Assembly: GCF_052044135.1 (NCBI RefSeq)
Contig: NZ_JBQDYF010000006.1
Span: 167,802-231,801 of the forward strand
Source: Salinisphaera sp052044135
GTDB taxonomy: Bacteria; Pseudomonadota; Gammaproteobacteria; Nevskiales; Salinisphaeraceae
DNA length: 64,000 nt
Direction: 5' to 3'
In this document: piece by piece, positions 1 through 8,683 of the stretch
How the letters are laid out: every line of letters begins with the position of its first letter
Numbering within the stretch: the first letter of the stretch is position 1
Notes under the pieces: model-generated
The model's database searches: none
What the model was told of the DNA's origin: nothing
Seen by the model: the letters and a program-made list of their open reading frames with translations, nothing else
Made by a program: the position numbers and the translations under genes

Positions 1-656
1 TGGTTAACCACGGTCACGCCGCTGTTGTCCTGGGCATCGACGCCGTCGGTGCCGTCCATGCTATTTACCGGATTCGTGGACTTGATGGTCCCTTCATTGT
101 TCACCACGCCATCCACGCCCGGGCGTATGCCATCGGCATCGAAAGCGGTGATCACGCCGCCGGCATAGTTGTCGACGGTGTTGCTGCCTTTGGTGATGTG
201 ATTGAAGTCGATCGCCTGTGCGCCGCCCTGGGAAATGTTCTTCGAATTGACCGTGCCGTAGTTCTCGAAGGTGACGTTGTTGCCCTTGTGCAACTGGATC
301 GCATCGGCGTCCTTGCTTTGCAGCAGGGCGCCCGCTTCATTGATGACGGTCAGCGTGAGATTGCTGTTGTCATTGCGAATGGCGCGCCCGCTGCCCTGCT
401 GGTCGATCGTGCCGGCATTGTCGATCGTGGTTTTGCCGGATACCGTGATTCCGATGCTGTCACTGCTGGACGGAATGACGAGGCTGCCACCCGCCTTGAT
501 CGTGCCGCTCTGGCCGCCGGTCAGCGTCTGTGGGCTCGTCAGCGTCTGGCCCGGGTCGATGGTGAATGAAGCGGCCAGCACGGCCGGGCTTTCCAGCGCG
601 AGGCCGGCGGCGGCACAGATCAAGGCCGCCACCATCGGAGACATGCGATTGTTCAT
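1..656 (-). CDS. Autotransporter-type surface protein, N-terminal part (runs off the window)
   Basis: The frame is open from the ATG at 656 to the window edge (218 codons), so only the N-terminus is seen. Residues 1-29 look like a signal peptide: a short basic start (MNNRMSP), a hydrophobic core and cleavage near VLAA. What follows is rich in Gly, Asn, Thr, Ser and Asp, with recurring short strands such as TIDNAGTIDQ, VTFENYGTVNS and VVNNEGTIKS. This is the rhythm of a right-handed beta-helix passenger of a type V (autotransporter) protein. The C-terminal barrel is outside the window, so a secreted two-partner or other beta-helix protein remains possible. No strong ribosome site precedes the ATG; the gene is divergent from the next one across an AT-rich stretch. 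Confidence 0.7.
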   Translation of the reverse strand, partial: MNNRMSPMVAALICAAAGLALESPAVLAASFTIDPGQTLTSPQTLTGGQSGTIKAGGSLVIPSSSDSIGITVSGKTTIDNAGTIDQQGSGRAIRNDNSNLTLTVINEAGALLQSKDADAIQLHKGNNVTFENYGTVNSKNISQGGAQAIDFNHITKGSNTVDNYAGGVITAFDADGIRPGVDGVVNNEGTIKSTNPVNSMDGTDGVDAQDNSGVTVVN

Positions 657-1389
657 TGATTTTTAAGATATGGATATGGGCGCGAACCGCAAAGCAATAT
701 GCATGCCTTTTTTATTTTATATTTAACTTGCTGTTTTATTATATAAATAATTTATTCATCTCTACCCGAGTGTCAGGTTGTTCGACTCCAATAATTCATA
801 AATTGCAATGTATTATTAATACAATTGTCTTAAAAGTTTAATATAACAAGAATTTTCGGGCTGTAGCTCCGGGCGGGCCGTAGCCGGTCGCGATCGGCGC
901 AGCCGGAAACATTTTTCTCATGCGGCGATTCGGTGTAATAGAAATCGACACCCTTCGGGGCTGGCCGGCGGCGTAACCAAGCATTCGCAAATATTTTTCT
1001 CGGGACCACGACGGCCGCCATCCTGGGTTCGCGCTCAAGGGGCGGTGTCGGTCACCTACGGCGTCCACGCGCTGCTGGCCGCGCAGTGGGGTTTCAGGCG
1101 GTCCGCGGCTGTCCTGTTGCGGCGAGTTGCGATCGCGACGCCAAGCTCTTGGCGTCCTCGCCACGGCGCGACGACGTCTCTGCCCACCACCCGCACAACG
1201 CCGACTGGGCCAATCACTCGATTATCAACCGTATCGGGGCCCTTTTTTTCGGCTACCCAGGAAAGTCGGGCCACCAGAATAGCGGCCCGGCCGAATAGCA
1301 TTTCAGCCGGTTTCATTGACGGCGGGGGTAAGCCAGCGCATGCGGTGTCGCCTCCCGGCCGACTTTTTCGGGGACGCAAGGAGAGGGGC
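657..1389. other. Intergenic region, AT-rich next to the autotransporter
   Basis: No gene is supported here. Roughly 661-850 is strikingly AT-rich (runs of T, ATTTAT and AATTGC-like words), unlike the GC-rich surroundings, and probably holds the promoter of the leftward autotransporter gene. The remainder returns to high GC and contains only short open frames with no recognisable protein. Confidence 0.5.
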
Positions 1390-2241
1390 ATGAGGATTTC
1401 CTATCATTTTCACCAGGGCGTGATCGCTGCCGTCATTCTGGCCGCGGGCACCGCCGCTGCGCAGGCGGGCGCCACGCATGGCGCGCCGTCGGCGAATCTC
1501 GACGTCTATCGGCTCGGCTATACCGCGACGCACTTTTATCGCCAAGAGCATAGTTTCGATAGCCAGAAGGGCTGGATCAACGGAATTGACCTCCAGAAGC
1601 TCTATATCGGCAACCATTTTTATTACGACAGCGATCTCGGTTACAGCGCCGGTAGCGCCCACTACGACGGCGGCGTTCAATATGTGAACCCGAATACCGG
1701 CCAGGTCGGCTCGCAGCCGTATTCGACCTCGATCGATGAAAAGCTGCTGACCAGCCACGTCGACATGGGCCCGGTGTTTCGCCTGGCAGGTGGTCGGGAT
1801 GCGATCGTGCCGTTTATCGGTATCGGTGTGCGCTACCACTACGATCACACGAGTACCGGGCGCGTGACTGCGCCGGGCTTCGGCTCGGCTCCGGTAGCGG
1901 CCAGCCGTGACGATCGGCTACAAGCACAGGCGCGTTTCGGCGCGATGGACCGTTTCGCGATCACCCGCAGACTCGGCCTGGAACTGAAGGGACTGGCCAC
2001 CTACAACTTTTACGGCCGGCTCTCCAACACGCAGTATTCCGGAAACTACAAGGGCCACGACTGGGGCTATGTTGGCTCGGCCACCGCCGATTATCAGCTT
2101 ACCCGCGTGCTGGGCATCTATGCGCGTGCCAGTTACACCAGGGTGCATACCTCGCGCATCCAGCTGTCGCAGACATTCTACGAGCCCTCGGCCAGCAGTG
2201 GCGTCACTCGCCTGACGGTAGGCGCCCAGGCGCACTTCTAG
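1390..2241 (+). CDS. Outer-membrane beta-barrel protein (hypothetical)
   Basis: 283 residues from the ATG at 1390, which follows GGAGAGG at good spacing; the longer open frame upstream is non-protein-like. Residues 1-26 form a Sec signal peptide (VIAAVILAAGTAAAQA). The mature part alternates polar and aromatic residues in about 8-10 amphipathic strands and ends in VGAQAHF, a terminal Phe typical of substrates of the outer-membrane assembly (BAM) machinery. The family resembles generic OmpW/OmpA-type barrels, but I recognise no specific family. It stands alone between an autotransporter and a transporter gene. Confidence 0.65.
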   Translation: MRISYHFHQGVIAAVILAAGTAAAQAGATHGAPSANLDVYRLGYTATHFYRQEHSFDSQKGWINGIDLQKLYIGNHFYYDSDLGYSAGSAHYDGGVQYVNPNTGQVGSQPYSTSIDEKLLTSHVDMGPVFRLAGGRDAIVPFIGIGVRYHYDHTSTGRVTAPGFGSAPVAASRDDRLQAQARFGAMDRFAITRRLGLELKGLATYNFYGRLSNTQYSGNYKGHDWGYVGSATADYQLTRVLGIYARASYTRVHTSRIQLSQTFYEPSASSGVTRLTVGAQAHF

Positions 2242-2576
2242 ACCACAGTTCGCGTCATGGATTTCGATCGATTTCTCGTGCCAGGCAAGGCGCGGTGATG
2301 AGCCCTATCGGGTTCATTGGGCTGGACCCCATCGATATCCGTAGGCGCGCCATCCCGGGCAGTAGGGCTCGACCGCAGATGACTGCGGCCGGGCCCTGCG
2401 TCTTTTCTGGCTCGAATTGGAGCCTGACATGCGCCATTGCGTGGAACGACAGCAGGCTCGCAGCCACGGGCATGACCGAGGCGCCAACACGGCCATTCAA
2501 AATCCGGTTTCAAGACCGCTCTGTTGTTGTTGGGGGTTGCATTCGCCGAGCAAACGTCCCCGTAGCCGGATGGCGG
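2242..2576. other. Intergenic, nothing recognised
   Basis: 335 bases between two convergent genes. I see no protein-like frame, RNA gene or clear terminator. Confidence 0.4.
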
Positions 2577-3470
2577 CTATCCCCTGGCCCGAATCACGGC
2601 CGAGACGCCGGCCAGAACGGTCATCGTCCCGATGATCTGCGGCAGCGAAATGCTTTCATGGAGGAACAAATAACCGAATGCCAACACCGCAATCGGCAGC
2701 GCGTTCAAACTCAAGGCGGCTGCTGTCGGGCCGATTGTTCTGAGCGCACGGTTATAGAGAATAAACGCCACGAACGAGGGGCCGAGGCCGAGGTAAAGTG
2801 CCGATCCGACAGCGGCTGGCGACAGAGAGCCTGAGCCTCCCAGAACGAGCTGTTCGATGACCGCAAGCGGGAGCAATGTCACCACAGCAGCCGCAGATAA
2901 CGGCACCATGGCGGCCAGCGGCGGTAGTCCCGACAGGCCGTGAGTGGCGACCATCGCATAGACGATCCAGGCGCCGATTGCGAGCAGCATGACGAATACA
3001 CCCGGAGACACCGTTCGCAAAAAGCTCATCGGCGCACCGTTTGTTACCACGATCACGGCGCCAGTGACCGATACAAACACGCCGGCCCAGCCCAGATACC
3101 CCAGACGCTCCTGAAACCGCAGCCATGCGACGATTGCGGTGAAGATCGGGATCGATGCCTCGAGCACGGCGACCGACGTCGTGCTGGCGGTATGCAGGGC
3201 CGCATAAAGCAACGCATTGAAAAGTCCGATGCCCGAGGCGCCGATGATAAACAGCCGGCCTTTGTGCTGTCGAAACAGGTTAATCGAGCGCCAGGCCGGG
3301 CCGCCAAAGCACACCACCGATGCCGTAAAAGCGATGATCGAACGCAACAGAGCGAGGGTGAACGGCGGTATTGCCGGCACCGCCGCCTTGCCGACCAGGA
3401 TATTACCGGCAAATAACAGCACGACGACGCTGATCGGCGCCAGTTCACGTATCGAATGGTTCCATTTCAT
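2577..3470 (-). CDS. DMT-superfamily (EamA) transporter
   Basis: 297 residues with ten hydrophobic segments arranged as two EamA repeats of five, the usual size for RhaT/YdcZ/EamA inner-membrane exporters. The first repeat begins around residue 12 (LAPISVVVLLFAGNILVGKA) and the second around 155. Such proteins export small metabolites or amino acids by proton exchange; the substrate cannot be told from sequence. Single gene with no obvious partner. Confidence 0.85.
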   Translation of the reverse strand: MKWNHSIRELAPISVVVLLFAGNILVGKAAVPAIPPFTLALLRSIIAFTASVVCFGGPAWRSINLFRQHKGRLFIIGASGIGLFNALLYAALHTASTTSVAVLEASIPIFTAIVAWLRFQERLGYLGWAGVFVSVTGAVIVVTNGAPMSFLRTVSPGVFVMLLAIGAWIVYAMVATHGLSGLPPLAAMVPLSAAAVVTLLPLAVIEQLVLGGSGSLSPAAVGSALYLGLGPSFVAFILYNRALRTIGPTAAALSLNALPIAVLAFGYLFLHESISLPQIIGTMTVLAGVSAVIRARG

Positions 3471-3551
3471 GGATCCAAAAGTACCGGATCGGAGAACGGC
3501 CCGTCATCAAAGAAATCTGCATCTCGATACAGCGTATTTGGAGAAAAGATT

Positions 3552-3593
3552 GGGTCAGGCCGTGCTCCGTGTGAGCAATATGAGGCCTGACCC
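3552..3593. repeat. 10-bp perfect inverted repeat
   Basis: GGGTCAGGCC at 3552-3561 pairs with GGCCTGACCC at 3584-3593 across a 22-base loop, in the gap upstream of the EamA gene. GGGTCAGGCC words are common in REP-like palindromes dispersed in proteobacterial genomes. There is no T-tract, so a simple terminator is less likely. Confidence 0.55.
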
Positions 3594-3610
3594 TATGGCA
3601 AACACTGCCA

Positions 3611-3634
3611 GGGGGGCAGGTCTGCGCCCGACGC
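3611..3634. repeat. 24-bp dispersed repeat, copy A
   Basis: A G-run followed by AGGTCTG and GCCCGACGC. It matches 50892-50915 at 22 of 24 positions. Both copies lie just beyond the 3' end of a leftward gene. Confidence 0.5.
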
Positions 3635-3643
3635 CTGTCGGCG

Positions 3644-4075
3644 CTAATCGATCTCCGATATGGCGGCGCCCGGATAGCGCTTTTCGAACTCGTGGACCAG
3701 TCGACGCTTTTCCTTGATTATGGCCACGGCCAATTTCGGCAACAGGTCGCGGGTGATGGCCCGGAGTGCGTCCGAGGCAAGGTCGGTATCCGCCGGGTCT
3801 TGCTCGCCAGGCCAGTGACGCCACTGTTGATAGTCGTCCGCTATACCGCCGGCCCCGGAATCTGCAACTTGCGTGCGCCGGTCGGCGAGCTGTTCCGTAA
3901 AGCATTTGCCAGCACGATTGTAAATGCACACCTGACGGGAAATATAGCCTCGGTATTGCCAGTCATTGTCGATGCAGGCGGCCTCGAGCCCGGTGGCGTA
4001 GGCGATCTGATAACACTCCGTGGCGCCGTCGCTGAAACGCAGGAGAAAATTGAAGGTTTCCGTGCGTATCGGCAT
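3644..4075 (-). CDS. Hypothetical protein
   Basis: 143 residues from the ATG at 4075 (MPIRTETFNFLL). The open frame extends upstream to 4288, but that part is Arg/Pro-rich with no protein character, so I start at 4075; a GAAG lies about 8 bases before it. The protein is soluble, with four Cys and an Arg/Lys/Glu-rich C-terminal helix (residues ~115-140). I do not recognise a family. Its lack of relatives in my memory and an odd neighbourhood (REP-like repeats on its 3' side) leave open that it is an orphan gene. Confidence 0.45.
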   Translation of the reverse strand: MPIRTETFNFLLRFSDGATECYQIAYATGLEAACIDNDWQYRGYISRQVCIYNRAGKCFTEQLADRRTQVADSGAGGIADDYQQWRHWPGEQDPADTDLASDALRAITRDLLPKLAVAIIKEKRRLVHEFEKRYPGAAISEID

Positions 4076-4553
4076 CAAGAAGTCTTCGCCGGCATCACTT
4101 TGTCGGCGTGCGCGAAAAAAAGGTGAGCGAGGATTGTTGCAGCCCGTGGCCCGCGGTCGTTTTTCGCGGCTCTGATTCGCCCTGGGTATCGGGTAATAAC
4201 CTGAGCCCCGACCGGTGTCGGTAGGGGAATCTCGTCGTGCACAGTTCATGTGTGCCCCCTGGGATTGGTTTGGTCGCTGGCCTGCCACGTTGACAGGATT
4301 TTATTGGAATCATCAACGGCCTTGTTTCGAAATTAATCGCTACACGGATTGAAAGCAAGTTTTAGTGGAAACTAAACAAAATCCGATCGGGGTACGTACG
4401 TCAACGCGATGCGTGCCTTGTGCTCATTTCATGTTTTCGATTCGTCTTGCTGGAAAGCGAGACGTAACTGCGGTATCCACGTCGTTAAATGAGAAGTCGA
4501 AAAAACGCCCGCAACAAGGCGGGCGTTGACAGGCGCGAATTGACGACGCTCGG
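4076..4553. other. Intergenic, with the ptrB terminator
   Basis: About 480 bases with no supported gene. The lower-GC part at 4290-4490 may hold the promoter of the hypothetical gene; the terminator at 4499-4527 is listed separately. Confidence 0.4.
4499..4527 (-). terminator. Rho-independent terminator of oligopeptidase B gene
   Basis: On the minus strand AACGCCCGC (from 4527) pairs perfectly with GCGGGCGTT around a 6-base loop and runs straight into a T-tract (complement of 4500-4505). It sits 27 bases past the ptrB stop codon. Confidence 0.85.
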
Positions 4554-6704
4554 TTAATCAATAGACGCGGTCAGCTCCTTGAGCAAAAACGCAAAGATCA
4601 GCCCGGTTTCCTCCAGTGCGGCAAATCGCCCCGGCAGGCCGCCGTGGCCGGCCGCCATATGCGTTCTGAGCAACAGGGTGTGGTTGTCGGTTTTGGTCGC
4701 GCGTAGTCTGGCGACCCATTTGGCGGGTTCCCAGTAGGTCACGCGCGGGTCGGAGACACCGGCGATGGTCAGTACGGCCGGGTAATCCTGGGCGGTGACG
4801 TTCTGGTAGGGGCAATAGCTGCGGATCGTTTCGAATGCTTGCGCGTCGTCGCGCGGGTTGCCCCATTCGGGCCACTCGGGCGGGGTGAGCGGCAGAGTGT
4901 CGTCCAGCATGGTGTTGAGCACGTCCACGAACGGGACGTCGGCGATCGCCGCCCCGAACAGTTCGGGACGCTGGTTGACGACCGCGCCGACCAGCATGCC
5001 GCCGGCGCTGCCGCCGTGGGCGGCGATCTTGCCGGGGGCGGTGTAGCCGGTTTCGCAGAGATGCTCAGCCACGCGAATGAAGTCGGCGAAGGTGTTGGGT
5101 TTTTTCTCGAGCTTGCCGTCGGCGTACCAGCGATAGCCGCGTTCCTTGCCGCCGCGGATGTGGGCGATGGCGTGCACGAAGCCACGGTCGATGAGCGAGA
5201 AACGGGTGGACGAGAAGGCGGCCGGCTCGGAGATGCCGTAGGCGCCGTAGCCGTGCAGCAGGCAGGGCGCGCTGCCGTCGATCGGGGTGTTTTTGTGGTG
5301 GGTGAGGGTGATCGGCACGTGCTGGCCGTCCGCGGTGGCGGCGGTCAGCCGACGCACGATGTATTGCGCCGGGTCGAAGCCGCTCGGCACCTGGCGTTGC
5401 TTGCGCAGGATGCGTTCGCGGCTGCGCATGTCGTAGTCGAAGGTTTCGTCCGGCGTGTGCGGGGCGCTGTAGAGAAAGCGCAGCGTGGTGGTGTCGTATT
5501 CGTAGCCGGCGGCCATGCCCAGGCTGTAGGCCTCGTCCGCGAAGGCGATGGCGTGGTCTTCGCCGCTGTGCTTGTCGGTAATGACGATACGCGGCAGGGC
5601 GTCGGCGCGCTCCATGCGCACGCGATGATGCGCGAACTCGACGTGGTCGAGGATGAGCCGACCCGGCACGTGCGGCACGAGCTCTTCCCAGTGGTCGAAG
5701 TCCGGCGTGGCGACTGGTGCGCGCATGAGGCGAAAATCCTCGGCGTCGCCGGCGTTGGTGAGGAGGACGAAATACTCGCCGTTGTCGTCGTCCACGCTGT
5801 ATTCGCGGCCCGGCACACGTTCGGCGATCAGGCGCGGTGTGGCTTCGGGGTTGGCGGCCGGGATGAAGCGCGTTTCGCTGGTGGCGTGGTCGTGGGCGTG
5901 GATGAGCAGGTAGCGCGCGCTCTGGGTTTCGCCGAGGCCGACGAAAAAACCGGGGTCGGATTCTTCGTAGATCAGCGTGGCATTGGCCGGCGGCGCGCCG
6001 AGCGGCAGGCGCCAGACGCGGCAGGGCCGGTGATTCTCGTCGAGGGTGACGTAGAACAGCGTATTGCCGTCGGCCGACCAGGCGACGTTGCCGGTGGTGT
6101 TGTCGATCGGCGGCTGGATTTCGTCGCCGCGCGCGCCGTGTGGGTCGATGGCGCGAACGTGAATGGTGTAGGCCTCGGAGCCGCGGTCGTCGAGGGCGAA
6201 GGCGAGTTTGGCGTGGTCCGGGCTGTGGTCGACCGCACCGAGCGAGAAGTACGCGCGGCCTTCGGCCTCGGCGTCGCCGTCTAGCAGGATCTGTTCGCCG
6301 GCCAGCGGCTCGCCGGGTGCGGCGCCGCCATCCGACGCGCGCGGCGCCCGACAGAAGATCGGGTGCTGGCCGCCTTCGCGAAAACGCAGGTAATAGACAT
6401 AGTCGCCGTCCGGCGTGGGTACGCTGGCGTCTACTTCGGCTATGCGACCGCGCATTTCGGCGACGAGTTTGGCCTGCAGCGCGGTGGTGTCGGCCATCGC
6501 GGCGTCGGTATAGGCGTTTTCGGCCTCGAGATAAGCGCGGATGTCGGCGTCGAGTTTGTCCGGATCGAGCATCGCCTCGCGCCAGTTCGGGTCGCGCAGC
6601 CAGGCGTAGTCGTCGTGCAGGGTCACGCCGTGGATGGTGGTCTGGCTGGGCTTGCGGGCCGCGGTCGGCGGTTCGGCGGCGATGGTGTCGAGCTGTTCGG
6701 ACAT
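4554..6704 (-). CDS. ptrB: Oligopeptidase B (protease II), S9A family
   Basis: 716 residues, close to the ~690 usual for this cytosolic serine peptidase, which cuts short peptides after Arg/Lys. An N-terminal seven-bladed propeller (residues ~20-420) precedes the alpha/beta-hydrolase domain. The nucleophile motif GGSAGGM and the C-terminal catalytic His in HMAAGHGG are both present, and YGAYG, typical of the family, is seen upstream of the Ser. The frame stays open to 7328, but that extension lies antisense to the macrodomain gene and is Arg-rich junk. I start at ATG 6704 (MSEQL); ATG 6713 is equally possible. Neither has a strong ribosome site. A hairpin terminator follows. Confidence 0.92.
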   Translation of the reverse strand: MSEQLDTIAAEPPTAARKPSQTTIHGVTLHDDYAWLRDPNWREAMLDPDKLDADIRAYLEAENAYTDAAMADTTALQAKLVAEMRGRIAEVDASVPTPDGDYVYYLRFREGGQHPIFCRAPRASDGGAAPGEPLAGEQILLDGDAEAEGRAYFSLGAVDHSPDHAKLAFALDDRGSEAYTIHVRAIDPHGARGDEIQPPIDNTTGNVAWSADGNTLFYVTLDENHRPCRVWRLPLGAPPANATLIYEESDPGFFVGLGETQSARYLLIHAHDHATSETRFIPAANPEATPRLIAERVPGREYSVDDDNGEYFVLLTNAGDAEDFRLMRAPVATPDFDHWEELVPHVPGRLILDHVEFAHHRVRMERADALPRIVITDKHSGEDHAIAFADEAYSLGMAAGYEYDTTTLRFLYSAPHTPDETFDYDMRSRERILRKQRQVPSGFDPAQYIVRRLTAATADGQHVPITLTHHKNTPIDGSAPCLLHGYGAYGISEPAAFSSTRFSLIDRGFVHAIAHIRGGKERGYRWYADGKLEKKPNTFADFIRVAEHLCETGYTAPGKIAAHGGSAGGMLVGAVVNQRPELFGAAIADVPFVDVLNTMLDDTLPLTPPEWPEWGNPRDDAQAFETIRSYCPYQNVTAQDYPAVLTIAGVSDPRVTYWEPAKWVARLRATKTDNHTLLLRTHMAAGHGGLPGRFAALEETGLIFAFLLKELTASID

Positions 6705-6893
6705 GGATCTCATCGATGGTAGAAGCGACGGCCGCGGGGCGGCCTGCGGGATAAATGCGGGCTGGCCGCTGTGCTTCAAGGTGCGCGGCGACCCGCGGGA
6801 TGGCTGACACAATACGTCAATCGCATGTTTGGCATTGTGGGCCGCAGGGCGCGATGATGAACGGCAAAGACTTGCAGACCACGGTGCGACGCC

Positions 6894-7424
6894 ATGCAGC
6901 GACAAATCGGCGAACTCGTCATCGAATGTGTTCGGGGCGATATCACCCGGCAGGACGATATCGATGTCATCGTCAACGCCGCCAACAAGCAATTGCAGGG
7001 CGGTGGCGGTGTGGACGGCGCGATCCATCGCGCGGCGGGTCCGGAGCTGGTCAAGGCGAGCAAGGCGCTGGCGCCGATCGAAGCCGGCGAAGCCGTGATT
7101 ACCGAGGCCTTCGATCTGCCCAACGATTGGGTGGTGCACTGCGCCGGGCCGGTGTATTCGCATAACACCGAGGTGCCGAAACAACTGGCAGCCTGCTATC
7201 GCAACGCGCTGGCGCTGGCGGAAGACAAGCAGGCGGCATCGATCGCCTTTCCCGCGATTTCGGCCGGTATCTACGGGTATCCGCTGGACGAAGCCGGTGC
7301 GATCGCCGTGCAGGCGGTGAGCGACCATGCACGCGCGTCGCTATCGCTCCAGCGCGTGCGCTTCGTGTTGTTTTCCGAGGAGGTGTACGCGGCGTTCTCC
7401 CAGGCGTTGTCGGAACGGAACTGA
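6894..7424 (+). CDS. Macrodomain protein, O-acetyl-ADP-ribose deacetylase type
   Basis: 176 residues covering one complete macrodomain of the YmdB/MacroD class. Visible signatures are GDITRQDDIDVIVNAANKQL (ADP-ribose binding; the Asp and Asn in NAAN are conserved), GGGGVDGAIHRAAG (substrate loop) and FPAISAGIYGYP. Such enzymes hydrolyse O-acetyl-ADP-ribose or remove ADP-ribose from acidic side chains or termini. Divergent from ptrB. A single gene with no ADP-ribosyltransferase next to it. Confidence 0.92.
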   Translation: MQRQIGELVIECVRGDITRQDDIDVIVNAANKQLQGGGGVDGAIHRAAGPELVKASKALAPIEAGEAVITEAFDLPNDWVVHCAGPVYSHNTEVPKQLAACYRNALALAEDKQAASIAFPAISAGIYGYPLDEAGAIAVQAVSDHARASLSLQRVRFVLFSEEVYAAFSQALSERN

Positions 7425-7511
7425 TGCCGCGCGGGGCGGTGCAGGTTGCCGGGTTGCACGTGGAACCGTTGCGCCCAAAGGTGAACGCCGCCGGGCAGCC
7501 GGCGGGTCGGC

Positions 7512-8042
7512 TCAGCCGGCCGCGGTAGCGATCCGAGCCACCGGCGCGGCCATGACATAGTCATCCATCACGAAACCATGGCCGATGTCCTTCACATCTT
7601 CGTATTCGGTTCCGAAGCCGATGCGTCGATAGGCGGTAATGGATTCGGCGTTGTGCCGGTTTACCCGAAGACGCAGCATCGCGGCGCCGAACTCGCGGGC
7701 CTGGTCCGCCGCGCGCTGGACCAGCCGGCGACCCACGCCGAGATTGCGTGCCTCGATATGCACGTAGAGCTTGTCGAGCCAGGCGGTGTCCGGGTCGTCC
7801 GCATCGGGCGAGACGGCGACGAAGGCCACATAGCGTTCACCTCGGCGCGCCAGGGTGAAGCGTGTGCCGGCCGCCATTTGTTCGTTGAGGGCGTGTTCGC
7901 TGTAACCGCCGTCGAGCATGTACTCGACCTGCTCCCGGCCGATGATTGGCGTGTAGTGCTGGTGCCAGATAACGTGGGCCAGCGCCGAAAGCTCAAGCAG
8001 CAGGGCCGGGTTGTCGGCGGCGACGAGTTCGATATGATCCAT
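7512..8042 (-). CDS. GNAT-family N-acetyltransferase
   Basis: 176 residues. ATG at 8042 overlaps the TGA of the upstream DUF1992 gene by one base (TGATG), so the two are probably translationally coupled; a GTG two codons earlier is also possible. The GNAT acetyl-CoA site is seen around residues 95-115 (VHIEARNLGVGRRLVQRA, the R/Q-x-x-G-x-G/A pattern), with the C-terminal strand RIGFGTEYEDV. The substrate is unknown. Confidence 0.85.
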   Translation of the reverse strand: MDHIELVAADNPALLLELSALAHVIWHQHYTPIIGREQVEYMLDGGYSEHALNEQMAAGTRFTLARRGERYVAFVAVSPDADDPDTAWLDKLYVHIEARNLGVGRRLVQRAADQAREFGAAMLRLRVNRHNAESITAYRRIGFGTEYEDVKDIGHGFVMDDYVMAAPVARIATAAG

Positions 8043-8434
8043 CAGCACTCGGTGTCGGTGTGGTGGGCAGCAGCGAGGCGTTCGCGGATGCGATCGCCGT
8101 AGCCCGGTTCGCGCAGCAGGGCCCGGCCGCGGGGCGACTGCGCCAGCCGCAGTTCGATCCAGCGGGCGCGGCGGGTCAGTTCGCGGGCAGCGTGGGATTC
8201 GGGCAGTGTGCGCGCCAGGAGATCCTCGACCTCGCGCAGTTCGCGCCGGACCTCGATCTCGGGTGGCACGTAGCCAGCGTTTTTCAGAAGCCGGTAGCCC
8301 GCGCGCAGATGCTCGGGCACGTTCGCGGCCTCGTCGGCCAGCAAGGGCTTGCCCGCGCCGGGCAGGTCATCGAGTTCGCCGCGTTCGGCCGCCGCTTCGA
8401 TGTGGGCGTCGGCCAGTCGGTCCAGTAGGCTCAT
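8042..8434 (-). CDS. DUF1992 (DnaJ-homologue subfamily C member 28-like) protein
   Basis: 130 residues matching the DUF1992 domain: a helix with GELDDLPGAGKPL, then PEHLRAGYRLLKNAGYVPPE and RRELREVEDLL. In eukaryotes this domain follows a J-domain; in bacteria it stands alone and its function is unknown. First gene of a two-gene operon with the GNAT gene. It has no membrane segment or signal peptide. Confidence 0.88.
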   Translation of the reverse strand: MSLLDRLADAHIEAAAERGELDDLPGAGKPLLADEAANVPEHLRAGYRLLKNAGYVPPEIEVRRELREVEDLLARTLPESHAARELTRRARWIELRLAQSPRGRALLREPGYGDRIRERLAAAHHTDTEC

Positions 8435-8683
8435 GAAGCCGCACTATACGCGGTCGCCGCGCCTGCGGCCTTAACGAGTAACGCGCCCGGACTTGCGGGC
8501 CGGCCGTCTGCGGTTTGCGATACGACCGGTCGGGCCCGGGGTGCACCGGGCAATCGATGATCGGCCGCAATGCCGGGCCACAGGTCGCTGACACCGGCTG
8601 ACTACGCTATGCTCGCCCTGCTTCGCCCGGCCGCGAAACAGCCCCGGGCACGGTCACCTACGAAATGGCAACAGGCTCAAGTG

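Noticed and set aside
4839..6284. 481-residue open frame on the plus strand
   Set aside because: Antisense to oligopeptidase B; composition is Val/Gly/Arg-rich shadow of a GC-rich gene, with no domain.
6705..7328. Upstream extension of the oligopeptidase frame
   Set aside because: Lies opposite the macrodomain gene and is Arg/His-rich without family similarity; the S9 protein starts at 6704.
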